NCBI GenBank assembly: GCA_965197565.1
Contig: CBDANK010000002.1
Coordinates: forward strand, 967,508 to 1,031,507
Reading direction: 5' to 3'
Origin: G963667675 sp965197565
Lineage (GTDB): Bacteria; Chloroflexota; Dehalococcoidia; Lucifugimonadales; UBA3495
DNA: 64,000 nt
Part shown: piece after piece, positions 1-8,115 of the stretch
How positions within the stretch are numbered: the first letter of the stretch is position 1
Layout: every line of letters begins with the position of its first letter
Translations under genes and position numbers: made by a program
Notes under the pieces: model-generated
The model's database searches: none
What the model was told of the DNA's origin: nothing
Seen by the model: the letters and a program-made list of their open reading frames with translations, nothing else

Positions 1-330
1 TTCGCCGTCGGGCAGGGCCACGGCCCCCTCAACCACTTTTACAAGCTGTGGTAGGGCCAAAACAGGGTCTTTCGATTCTCGAAAAAGTCATTCTGAGCCG
101 TAGGCGAAGAATCTAAAAGTCTTCAGCAACAACCTGGTCCGAGTATCGAAGAAAGGGAATGCAGTCAAGGACTTTAGACCCCTCGCTCTGCTCGGGGTGA
201 CATTGGAGAGTGGCTCAGAGCCTGCCCCGGCGTAGGCCGGGGGTGACAATAGAAAGACCCTGGACAACCAGGGCATAGCCACCACGATTAGCTAGCTGCC
301 CCATCCCGGCGCATCCCGCTGCGGTTACGG
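1..330. repeat. Intergenic repeat block; window-edge sequence of unknown coding
   Basis: No complete gene is supported here. Bases 1-57 have open frames on both strands that run off the window edge, and I cannot choose between them. Bases 87-206 hold a dispersed repeat (TCATTCTGAGCCGTAGGCG, then GAAGAATCT, ending CTCGGGGTGACA). A second diverged copy lies in the same orientation at 46823-46975. A further short hairpin-like unit ending CCGGGGGTGACAAT lies at about 225-250. Confidence 0.6.
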
Positions 331-336
331 TATAAT
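331..336 (+). promoter_or_regulatory. Candidate -10 box for ileS
   Basis: A perfect TATAAT lies about 70 bases before the ileS ATG. No convincing -35 box is seen 16-18 bases upstream, and there is no TGn extension. The leader is too short to hold a T-box riboswitch, which many ileS genes carry. Confidence 0.4.
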
Positions 337-405
337 GGCCGTCAGAATGGGTAATCGCGTCCAGTGATTGTCAAAACATTTGCCCCATTTAGAGGTCCGC
401 CAAGT

Positions 406-3400
406 ATGTTCAATCCCGTTTCCAGCAGGGTGAGCTTCCCAGAGGTAGATGCCAGAGTCCTCCGGCAATGGGAGGCAAGCGACGTTTTTCACCGCACCGA
501 GACCGAGCGCGGGCACGGCCCTTTGTTCATGATGTTCGAGGGGCCGCCAACGGCCAACGGCAGTCCCGGCATCCATCATGTGCTGGCCCGGGTGTTCAAA
601 GACGTAATCTGCCGCTATCGGACCATGAAAGGATACCGCTGCCTGCGCAAGGGCGGTTGGGACACTCATGGGTTGCCCGTGGAGCTGGAGGTGGAGAAGG
701 AGCTGGGACTGACCAGCAAGCGGGATATCGAAGAGTACGGCATCGAGCGGTTCAACCAGAAGTGCCGGGAGAGCGTGTTCCGGTATCTCAAAGAGTGGGA
801 GACTCTAACCGAGCGGATCGGGTTCTGGGTGGACATGGAGCGCCCCTACATCACCCTGGAAAACAACTATATAGAGTCAGGCTGGTCGATACTGAAGGAC
901 TTGTGGGACCGCGGCTTGCTGTACCGCGATATGCGCGGCACTCCCCACTGCCCCCGTTGTGTCACCAGCTTAAGCTCCCACGAAGTCGCCTTGGGCTACC
1001 GGGAGGACACACCGGACCCTTCGGTGTTCGTCAAGTTCCGGGTTAACCCTACCACCCCCCCTTGCCAAGGTGTGGGTGCATCTTCCGAGAACGAAGTCCC
1101 CCCCGGCCCTCCCCCAATAAAGGGGAGAGAGGAGGAGATTTGGTCCTCAGAAATTCCCACCTACCTACTGGCTTGGACCACCACGCCATGGACCCTGCCC
1201 GGCAACACCGCCCTGGCCGTAGATGAACTGGCAAACTATTCGATGGTGGAACTGGAAGGAGAGTCCGGGACGGAACGCTTGGTCCTAGCCTCCGAGTTAC
1301 TGGAGACCAACATAAAACAAGAGTACAAGGTGGTGGCTAAGATCAAAGGCGGCGACTTGGTGGGCATAGATTACCAACTCCTTTATCCGCCAACTGAATA
1401 CGGAGTGGAAATCCAACAGTTTCTACGCCGGAAAGCTCTCAGCGGCGGCGTCAACACTGAATTAGGGCCTGTCACCGAGTTGCACCCCCAGGTTGTCAGC
1501 GCCAACTTCGTCTCCATGCAAGAGGGCACCGGCATCGTGCACATCGCCCCGGCTTTCGGCGACGAGGACTTGACCCTGGGCCGGGGGAACGGCTTGGCTT
1601 TCGTCCAGCCCGTGGACCTTCTGGGCAAAGTAACCGGGACCTACCCCTTCGCCGGAAAGTTCGTCAAGGACGCCGACGAAGAGATCATGGATGACCTCAA
1701 ACAGCGGGGGCTGCTATACCGGCGGGACATATACAGGCACACTTACCCCTTCTGCTGGCGGTGCGACACGCCCTTGCTCTACTACGCCAAGAGTTCTTGG
1801 TACATCCGCACCTCGGCCTTCAAGGAGCAGTTGGTCAGCGGCAACAACGACATCAACTGGTATCCCGACTACATCAAAGAAGGCCGTTTCGGCGAGTGGC
1901 TGCGGAACAACGTGGACTGGGCCATCTCCAGAGAGAGGTATTGGGGCACTCCCATTCCCATCTGGCAGTGCCGCGAATGCGACCATACTCTATGCGTAGG
2001 CAGCGTGGGCCAGCTCAAGGCTCAAGCGGTTCCCGGAGACCGGGAAGGGATCGACAATCTGGACCTGCACCGGCCCTACCTGGATAACATTATGTTGCAG
2101 TGTCCTGCTGATGATTGCGGCGGGCAGATGCAGCGCATTCCCGAGGTAATGGACGCCTGGTTCGATTCGGGAGCCATGCCCTTCGCCCAGTGGCACTATC
2201 CCTTCGAAAATCAAGAGATCGACAACAACCAGGATGGGCGTTTTCCCGCAGATTATATTTGCGAAGCGGTGGACCAGACCCGTGGTTGGTTTTACAGCCT
2301 CCACGCTCTGTCCACCCTGCTCAAGGGACAGCCTTCTTACCGAAACGTCATCTGCCTTGGACTGGTTTTAGACGAACGGGGCCGCAAGATGAGCAAGCGG
2401 GTGGGCAACGTGGTGGAGCCCCTGCCCGTGCTGGACCAGCACGGGGCCGACGCACTGCGCTGGTACTTGTTCACCGCTTCTCAACCCGGCGAGTCACGGC
2501 GTTTTTCCTCCAAATTGGTCAACGAGACCCTACGCCGGGTGCTGTTGACACTGTGGAACGTCTACTCATTTTTCACCAACTACGCCTCCATCGACCGTTT
2601 CCACCCGGACCAAAAACCCGCCGATTGGCGGCCCGAAAGCGAGTTGGACCGTTGGATTCTTTCTGAGCTCAACACGCTGGTCTCCCAAGTGGACGGCTAC
2701 CTTAACGGCTACGATCCAACCAACGCCGGCCGCCGGATTCAGGAGTTTATCGACCAGCTTTCCAACTGGTACGTGCGGCGCAGCCGCCGCCGGTTCTGGA
2801 GGAGTGAAAACGACACCGATAAGCTCTCCGGCTACGTAACGCTGCATACCTGCTTGGTGACGGTAGCCAAGCTCATGGCGCCCTTGGCCCCCTTCGTGTC
2901 CGAGGAAATCTACCGGAATCTAGTCTGTTCCGTGGACCCCAACGCACCCGACAGCGTGCACTTGGCCGAGTATCCGACGGCGGACCAGGACCTGGTCGAC
3001 CAGCAACTAATGGATGCCACCCGGTTGGCCATGCGAATATCCAGCATGGGACGGGGGGCCCGGTCCAAGGCCGGCATCAAAGTCCGCCAGCCGCTGCCTA
3101 GAGTCGTGGTTAAGACCCGAACGGCGGCTGAAACAGAGACCCTCCGGCAAGTAGAGAGCCAAGTGCTGGACGAGCTAAACATCAAAGCATTGGAAGGGGT
3201 TGGTCAATCGGACATTACCGAGGCGGCGATGGCTCGTTTGAGTGACGAATCAGAGGGCATCGTGCAGTTGGACCAGTTCTGGGTCTCGCTGGAGGGCGGA
3301 TACATGGTGGCCGTTGACAGGACCGTTACCCCCGAGTTGGCCGAGGAGGGTTTGGCCCGGGAGTTGGTGCACCGGATCCAAAACCTGCGCCGCGCCGCCG

Positions 3401-3603
3401 GTTTCGAGGTTACCGACCGCATCGTCACTTACTATCAGGCCCCCCAGGAGATCCAACAGGTCATGGGAGGCGGCTTTGCCGGCTACATCCGGCAAGAGAC
3501 CCTCAGCGAAGATTTGGTGGCCGGAACACCCCCGGACGGGGTCAAGACGGAAACTATGAAGGTGGAAGGTAGGGAAATCACTTTGGGAGTCCGCCGGGTC
3601 TAG
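406..3603 (+). CDS. ileS: Isoleucyl-tRNA synthetase, archaeal/eukaryotic-like type
   Basis: Charges tRNA-Ile with isoleucine in the cytoplasm. About 1065 aa, class I. The HIGH-type motif is PPTANGSPGIHH near residues 46-57. The CP1 editing domain shows LAWTTTPWTLPGN near 250. RERYWGTPIP follows, and the KMSKR loop is near 661-665. A C-terminal stretch RSKAGIKVRQPL and the absence of a C-terminal zinc finger fit the archaeal/eukaryotic-like IleRS group, which includes mupirocin-tolerant enzymes. I chose ATG 406 over an upstream GTG at 364 because AGAGGT precedes it and MFNPVSSRVSFPE is the usual N-terminus. Residues about 215-249 are an extra Pro/Gly-rich loop encoded by a REP-like hairpin inserted in frame (see findings). 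mutM follows after 11 bases. Confidence 0.97.
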   Translation: MFNPVSSRVSFPEVDARVLRQWEASDVFHRTETERGHGPLFMMFEGPPTANGSPGIHHVLARVFKDVICRYRTMKGYRCLRKGGWDTHGLPVELEVEKELGLTSKRDIEEYGIERFNQKCRESVFRYLKEWETLTERIGFWVDMERPYITLENNYIESGWSILKDLWDRGLLYRDMRGTPHCPRCVTSLSSHEVALGYREDTPDPSVFVKFRVNPTTPPCQGVGASSENEVPPGPPPIKGREEEIWSSEIPTYLLAWTTTPWTLPGNTALAVDELANYSMVELEGESGTERLVLASELLETNIKQEYKVVAKIKGGDLVGIDYQLLYPPTEYGVEIQQFLRRKALSGGVNTELGPVTELHPQVVSANFVSMQEGTGIVHIAPAFGDEDLTLGRGNGLAFVQPVDLLGKVTGTYPFAGKFVKDADEEIMDDLKQRGLLYRRDIYRHTYPFCWRCDTPLLYYAKSSWYIRTSAFKEQLVSGNNDINWYPDYIKEGRFGEWLRNNVDWAISRERYWGTPIPIWQCRECDHTLCVGSVGQLKAQAVPGDREGIDNLDLHRPYLDNIMLQCPADDCGGQMQRIPEVMDAWFDSGAMPFAQWHYPFENQEIDNNQDGRFPADYICEAVDQTRGWFYSLHALSTLLKGQPSYRNVICLGLVLDERGRKMSKRVGNVVEPLPVLDQHGADALRWYLFTASQPGESRRFSSKLVNETLRRVLLTLWNVYSFFTNYASIDRFHPDQKPADWRPESELDRWILSELNTLVSQVDGYLNGYDPTNAGRRIQEFIDQLSNWYVRRSRRRFWRSENDTDKLSGYVTLHTCLVTVAKLMAPLAPFVSEEIYRNLVCSVDPNAPDSVHLAEYPTADQDLVDQQLMDATRLAMRISSMGRGARSKAGIKVRQPLPRVVVKTRTAAETETLRQVESQVLDELNIKALEGVGQSDITEAAMARLSDESEGIVQLDQFWVSLEGGYMVAVDRTVTPELAEEGLARELVHRIQNLRRAAGFEVTDRIVTYYQAPQEIQQVMGGGFAGYIRQETLSEDLVAGTPPDGVKTETMKVEGREITLGVRRV
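1048..1140. repeat. REP-like hairpin repeat inserted within ileS
   Basis: The segment includes an inverted repeat CTCCCC-CAATAAA-GGGGAG. It resembles the CCTCTCCC/GGGAGAGG intergenic repeats at 46618-46720, 50758-50815 and the end of ispD. It keeps the ileS frame open and adds roughly 30 residues between the tRNA synthetase core and the editing domain. Confidence 0.6.
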
Positions 3604-3614
3604 CTCGGCCAGCC

Positions 3615-4436
3615 ATGCCGGAGCTTCCCGAGGTTGAAAACACTCGCCGCTATCTGATCGACGCCGGTCTGCCCGGAAGGACCTTCACCGGCGCAGACAT
3701 CGGCTGGGCCAAGACCGTCAAGTCGCCTTCAGTGGATGCTTTCGTCTCCGGCATTGAAGGCAGACGGGTGCGGGAGGTCAAGCGGAGAGGCAAGTACATT
3801 CTGGTCCCCTTGAGTAGAAGCGATTCGCCAGCCGCCTCTACTTTGATTGTCCACTTAGGCATGACCGGAGGGCTACGGGTCCAGCAGGCTTCGCATCCGG
3901 CCCACCCTATGCTCCGCCACACTTTTGCCTTGGACGACGGCAGCGAATTACGGTTTATCGACGGTCGCAAGTTCGGCAAGCTTTGGCTGACCAACGACCC
4001 CGCAGATGTGTTGCCCGTGCTTGGCCCAGAGCCGCTGGCCGATGAATTCACCCTGGAGGGGCTGGTGCTCAGTCTTAAGGGGAGAAATGCCCCGGTCAAG
4101 GCCCTACTGCTGGAACAGTCGATCATAGCTGGAATAGGAAACATCTACGCCGACGAGTCTTTGTTCCTCGCGGGCATCCATCCATTGCGGCCTGCCTCGG
4201 GGCTTTCCACAGAAGAAATCCTGCGGTTGAAGGACAGCATCGTGGCGGCTTTGACCCAAGCGGTAGGAGAATACGAGCGAAGTCGAAACGAAGGCTGGCC
4301 CGACCCGCCCATGGCTCTGGACGCTTGGTCCATTCCCCGCAAAGACGGCGGCCCCTGCCCCCACTGCGGAGGACCAATTTCGGCCATCCGAGTCCGCGGC
4401 CGGGGCACCTACTTCTGTCCCCAGTGCCAGGCTTAA
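3615..4436 (+). CDS. mutM: Formamidopyrimidine-DNA glycosylase (MutM/Fpg)
   Basis: Base-excision repair glycosylase/AP lyase that removes 8-oxoguanine and ring-opened purines. 273 aa, the usual Fpg length. The N-terminal catalytic Pro2-Glu3 is present in MPELPEVENTRR. The conserved lysine is in RRGKY (Lys60). The helix-two-turn-helix segment reads GIGNIYADESLF. A C-terminal zinc finger has Cys248, Cys251, Cys268 and Cys271 (CPHC...FCPQC). Starts 11 bases after the ileS stop, so the two are probably cotranscribed. Its TAA stop lies inside the 9-bp target duplication of the mobile element that follows. Confidence 0.96.
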   Translation: MPELPEVENTRRYLIDAGLPGRTFTGADIGWAKTVKSPSVDAFVSGIEGRRVREVKRRGKYILVPLSRSDSPAASTLIVHLGMTGGLRVQQASHPAHPMLRHTFALDDGSELRFIDGRKFGKLWLTNDPADVLPVLGPEPLADEFTLEGLVLSLKGRNAPVKALLLEQSIIAGIGNIYADESLFLAGIHPLRPASGLSTEEILRLKDSIVAALTQAVGEYERSRNEGWPDPPMALDAWSIPRKDGGPCPHCGGPISAIRVRGRGTYFCPQCQA

Positions 4437-4438
4437 TG

Positions 4439-4625
4439 TAACTGTTCAGACTTGATGGGGTGACTCACTCCCGTCGTCCCGGCGCAGGCCGGGACCCAGG
4501 AAAACCAAGCCGCGGAAAGCCTTGAATCCGTAGCTGGCCCTTGGCGAGGACTTCCTGGACTCCGGCCTTCGCCGGAGTGACGGGTTCGGAGGGCCGGAAT
4601 AACCCCCTCAACTCTGAACACTTGC
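4439..4625. mobile_element. MITE-like element, copy A (187 bp, 9-bp target duplication)
   Basis: Bounded by inverted ends: TAACTGTTCAGACTTGA on the left, and GCAAGTGTTCAGAGTTGA read inward from the right. Flanked by identical 9-bp direct repeats GGCTTAATG at 4430-4438 and 4626-4634. No open frame of note. The interior holds two GC-rich hairpins (GTCCCGGC...GCCGGGAC and CTCCGGCCTTCGCCGGAG). Copy B at 28355-28566 is the same element with 25 extra bases. The left duplication contains the mutM stop codon. Confidence 0.85.
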
Positions 4626-4662
4626 GGCTTAATGACCGTGAGTAAATACCTAAACCGGCCCC

Positions 4663-5082
4663 TTACACCGCCGTCCCATAGATGTGATCCGGCACCACGA
4701 TGATTGTCGCACGCTTGTCGTCGATCATCGCTTGGTCGTATTCCTTCCAGTTGGGGTGCTCTTCCCCGGAGGCGGTGCGGTAGGTATCGCGCAGCACTAA
4801 CCGCAGCTCATCCGCATCAGTGTTGTCGGCAGAGATTATGTCGGCGCGGCCCTCCAAGACCACAAAGCCCCACCAGCTCTCTTGAGACACCAAAAGCGAG
4901 CAGCGAGGGTCCCGTTTCAGGTTCAGTAGCTTGGCCCGGTCAAAAGTCACTGTAAAAGCGACCCCGTTCTTCAGTGGACCGCAGCTTACTATGCTCATTT
5001 GGGCGGCGCCGTTGCGGCGAAAGGTGGTGAGCACACCACGATGGGTCTGAGCACAAAACGCCCTAATATTCTCCGGTAGCAT
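4663..5082 (-). CDS. PPOX-class (pyridoxamine 5-phosphate oxidase-like) FMN/F420-binding protein
   Basis: 139 aa split beta-barrel protein. The N-terminus LPENIRAFCAQTHRGVLTTF and the stretch FTVTFDRAKLLNLKRDPR are typical of the PPOX family whose members bind FMN or F420. Substrate unknown. A longer reading frame starts at 5190, but ATG 5082 is preceded by AAGGAGG at ideal spacing and matches the family N-terminus. It stands alone between repeat elements, pointing toward mutM. Confidence 0.8.
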   Translation of the reverse strand: MLPENIRAFCAQTHRGVLTTFRRNGAAQMSIVSCGPLKNGVAFTVTFDRAKLLNLKRDPRCSLLVSQESWWGFVVLEGRADIISADNTDADELRLVLRDTYRTASGEEHPNWKEYDQAMIDDKRATIIVVPDHIYGTAV

Positions 5083-5194
5083 CTGATACCCTCCTTGGCC
5101 GGTTGCTGCTAAAGTGCGAAGTCGATTTTCCAAACGAAGCTCGGCCCTGTAGTGCGACTTCGGCCAGGGCCTTTCAATTGTTGTTGCCATCTAT

Positions 5195-5300
5195 TCCGTC
5201 TTACCGGCGAAAGCCGGTATCCAGGAACCTCCCGGCAATGGAGTGTTGGTTGTTGCGAGAATTGTGGACCCCGGCCTTCGCCGGGGTGACGATTCGGAGG
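5195..5300. repeat. REP-like double hairpin repeat
   Basis: Two palindromic arms, ACCGGCGAAAGCCGGTATCC and CCCCGGCCTTCGCCGGGG, are separated by about 55 bases. The first arm recurs at the right window edge (63978-64000), and similar arms occur at 15437-15470, inside elements A and B, and at 24060-24085. This is a dispersed non-coding family. Confidence 0.65.
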
Positions 5301-5359
5301 TTCGATAATTGAATGACCCTGCGACTCCGGCTTCGCTGAGAGACCCAGCGAGGGGCGCT

Positions 5360-7945
5360 TCAGTTGACCCAAAAGGTGGAGCCGAAGTGTCCTTTTTGAA
5401 CCTCGATCCGGACCGGGAATATATCTTTCAGCTCGTCCAGATGGGTGATGACAATTATCTTGTCAAAATCGTCCTGTATTGCTCCGATTACATCGAGGAT
5501 CTGTTCCCGCCCGGCGGCGTCCTGGGTCCCGAAACCTTCATCGATAAACAGAGTGGGCAGCGGCGCCCCCATCCGCTGGGCCAACACCTTGGAGAGAGCG
5601 ATGCGCAGGGCCAGGTTTATTCGGAAAGCCTCGCCGCCGCTGTACATCTCGTAGCTGCGCGGACCCAACTCGTCGCTGACTCGAATCTCCAGCGTCTCGA
5701 TGGGGTCACCCCGCCCGGTCCGCCGCTCTCGCTGCGTCTCCAATTGCAGTTGCATCCGGTTGTCGGTCATTCGGCCCAGCAACAAGTTGGCCTCATTTTC
5801 CAGCCGGGGCACCACCGTTTCAACGAGCATGGCCTGGATCCCCTGACGCCCCAAAGCAGTGACCAACTCCTGATAAATGTCTTGGTCCGCCAGCATCTCG
5901 GACAGACGAGCCGAGCCTTCGCCTATTTCCTGCTCTAGGACCCGGGCCCGCTCCAACTGGCCCACCAGGTTGCCGCGCCTGGCGATGGCCTCCTGCTGTT
6001 TGGCTTCCAGCCCTTTCTGGGTCTCTTCGGCCTGCCAAAGACAGGTTTCCCAACTGGGCAATCCGGAAACTCCTTCTTTATCGGCTTGACGCTGCTCTTC
6101 CAGCCGCGATAGCTCCTCTCGCCGGCGATACAGCATCCGCTGGGTCTGGGCCGCCGATTCTTCCTCCCGGGGCAAGTTGATCTCGGCCTCGGCTAGTTGC
6201 CGGAATTTTTCCTGAAAAGGCTGAAGCTCTTGGACTTGGGAGTAAGCATCGGTCCGGGCGGCGTCATCATAGTCCAGGGCCTCGATTTTCCTGTCCAATT
6301 GCGTCAGCTTGGTCAGTTCGGGGCCAGCGAAATCCTGGGAGGCCAGCGACGCTAGCATCGTAGTAAACTTGGCTTGTCCTTGCTCCAACTCCTTCCCCGC
6401 CAATTGGGAGTCTCTAATCCCCCGCTCCAACTCGTTAAGCTTAAGCTCCATCTGCCGCCGGGACTGAACCAAAGCGGTTTCCCGTTTGGTGAGGGCTTGC
6501 CCCAAGCCGGCCTGTTCTGTTTCCAGTTGCTGCAATTGTGCGGCGTTGAGACGGTATAGACGACGCTTCTCGGTTATCTCGACTTCATAGGTCCCCGCCA
6601 GTCTCCCGCATCCGTCTTCACCCAGGGGCGTCTGGCACAAGGGGCAAACCGCCTCCCGGTTGTCGGTCCGCTGTAGCAACTCCAGCTTTGTCCGGAGTTC
6701 CTGTCCCTCCACCTTGTATCGCTCGGCAACACTCTTAGCCTCGCCTATGCGAGTGGACAGGGTGCGGTGGTCCTCCCGCTGGATTACAATGGCCCGCTCC
6801 TCTTGCCCCAGCTTCTCCAGCCTCCCTCGGCTCTCCTCTTGTTGGACTGCAAGGCCGGGTTCCGTCCCTGCTTTGGGAGGCAACTCCACTTCGACTCTAT
6901 GACGCAGCTGCTCCACCTGGGCCTCGAGCCTGGTCCTACCGTTGTCGATGGCGCGCACCAGTTGGGACCTTTCCTGGCTCAGCTTGTCGTAAGTCTGCCG
7001 CGCCGCCTCCAGGGTCTCGAAACGGCAGCGGGCTTGCTTCAAGTTCTCCGCACCGTCATTGATGGTCTCCGCTTGTCGCAGCAGGTCTTGATACTGACCT
7101 ACTCTTCCCCATGCCAATTCCGCCGCCGACTCCAACTGGGTGATCTCCTGGTTCAACGTATCTATCCGGCGTTCCAACTCCTCCAGCCGGTGACGCAGGC
7201 GTTCCAGCTCGGCTACCTTACTCCTGAGCGTGTTGGTCTGCAGCCGCTGTCCCTCCAATTGCCGGCCCAACTGGTCCAACTCTTCGTCAACGTTGGTCAA
7301 GTCCTCGGACAGGTCTCCAATCTGCGCCGCTTGGCTGCGCATTTGGCTCAAGGCCCCATCCATGGCAGCGACTTTGTTCTTGGTTTGCTCCAGTTCGTCT
7401 CTGGCGCGGGCTTGGAGCCGGTCGTAGCTTTCCAGTCCCAGGACTTTGGCAAGGACCGTCTTGCGCTCAGCCGGGGTCTTGTTGCTGAATTCGTCGGCCC
7501 GGCCTTGCAACAAAAGGGCCGAGTTGGTGAAGGTCTCGTAGTCCATACCGACGGTCTGGTCAATTTTTGCTTGGGTTTCCCGGATATGATTTCCGGTGAT
7601 CGGTTGGGGGCCGCCGGGACCCAATACTTGCAATTGCAGGTCGCTCACTCCCTGCCGGCGCCTGCCTCCCCCACGGGCATGGATGCGCACCGCCCGGTAA
7701 TGAGTGTTCCTGGCCTCGAAGTCCAATTCCACGCGGCACTGGTCGGCGCCATAAGAGATCAAATCGTCGTGGGTCTTGCCACGGGCCTTGCCCCACAAAC
7801 ACCAAGTTATGGAGTCGAGCAGGGCAGATTTCCCGTGGCCGTTGGGGCCGCATAAACAAGCAACGTGGATACCGGAGAAGTCAAGGGTGGGCGCCCCCTC
7901 CCGGTAGCAAAGGAAGTTTTCCAGGCTGAGGCGCAGGGGAATCAA
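5360..7945 (-). CDS. sbcC: SbcC/Rad50-like SMC-family ATPase
   Basis: 861 aa. The N-terminal half-ATPase has Walker A GPNGHGKS at residues 33-40. Two long coiled-coil arms rich in Gln, Glu, Leu and Arg flank a zinc hook CPLCQTPLG near 432. The C-terminal half carries the ABC signature YSGGEAFRINLAL near 767 and Walker B LFIDEGFG near 800. This is the Rad50/SbcC layout: it normally pairs with the SbcD/Mre11 nuclease to process DNA ends and hairpins. No sbcD is adjacent. TTG at 7945 is the only start that includes the first beta strand (LRLSLENFLCY); the Shine-Dalgarno match is weak. SbcC of E. coli is longer (about 1050 aa), so this is a short-arm version. Confidence 0.9.
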   Translation of the reverse strand: MIPLRLSLENFLCYREGAPTLDFSGIHVACLCGPNGHGKSALLDSITWCLWGKARGKTHDDLISYGADQCRVELDFEARNTHYRAVRIHARGGGRRRQGVSDLQLQVLGPGGPQPITGNHIRETQAKIDQTVGMDYETFTNSALLLQGRADEFSNKTPAERKTVLAKVLGLESYDRLQARARDELEQTKNKVAAMDGALSQMRSQAAQIGDLSEDLTNVDEELDQLGRQLEGQRLQTNTLRSKVAELERLRHRLEELERRIDTLNQEITQLESAAELAWGRVGQYQDLLRQAETINDGAENLKQARCRFETLEAARQTYDKLSQERSQLVRAIDNGRTRLEAQVEQLRHRVEVELPPKAGTEPGLAVQQEESRGRLEKLGQEERAIVIQREDHRTLSTRIGEAKSVAERYKVEGQELRTKLELLQRTDNREAVCPLCQTPLGEDGCGRLAGTYEVEITEKRRLYRLNAAQLQQLETEQAGLGQALTKRETALVQSRRQMELKLNELERGIRDSQLAGKELEQGQAKFTTMLASLASQDFAGPELTKLTQLDRKIEALDYDDAARTDAYSQVQELQPFQEKFRQLAEAEINLPREEESAAQTQRMLYRRREELSRLEEQRQADKEGVSGLPSWETCLWQAEETQKGLEAKQQEAIARRGNLVGQLERARVLEQEIGEGSARLSEMLADQDIYQELVTALGRQGIQAMLVETVVPRLENEANLLLGRMTDNRMQLQLETQRERRTGRGDPIETLEIRVSDELGPRSYEMYSGGEAFRINLALRIALSKVLAQRMGAPLPTLFIDEGFGTQDAAGREQILDVIGAIQDDFDKIIVITHLDELKDIFPVRIEVQKGHFGSTFWVN

Positions 7946-8115
7946 GAAGATACCCAGGCTTCCGGGCGGGGACAGCCGGTTTCTCTCCAGCGTCCAACCG
8001 TGGTCCCGTTACATTCCATGATGCCTCACCCCCGTCCGGCCGTCACCATTCTAGCACAGGCCGTTCACTCTATCGCTATCTATAAAGTAGAGACTGTCGG
8101 TGCAGCCCCGGTTCA

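Noticed and set aside
1049..1234. Short minus-strand frame reading LSPLLGEGRGG
   Set aside because: This is the known mistranslation of a REP-like repeat, here inside ileS; it supports the repeat, not a gene.
4433..4621. Short frame inside MITE copy A (RHSGEGRSPG-type peptide)
   Set aside because: Reverse reading of hairpin repeats; copy B does not keep the same frame because of its 25-bp insertion.
5309..5938. 209-codon plus-strand frame near the end of sbcC
   Set aside because: Antisense to the SbcC ABC signature and Walker B region; it starts in a repeat.
6767..7855. 362-codon open frame on the plus strand, opposite sbcC
   Set aside because: It lies wholly antisense to a well-supported SMC-type protein, is rich in Leu/Gln/Pro from reverse reading of coiled-coil codons, and has no ribosome site or family motif.
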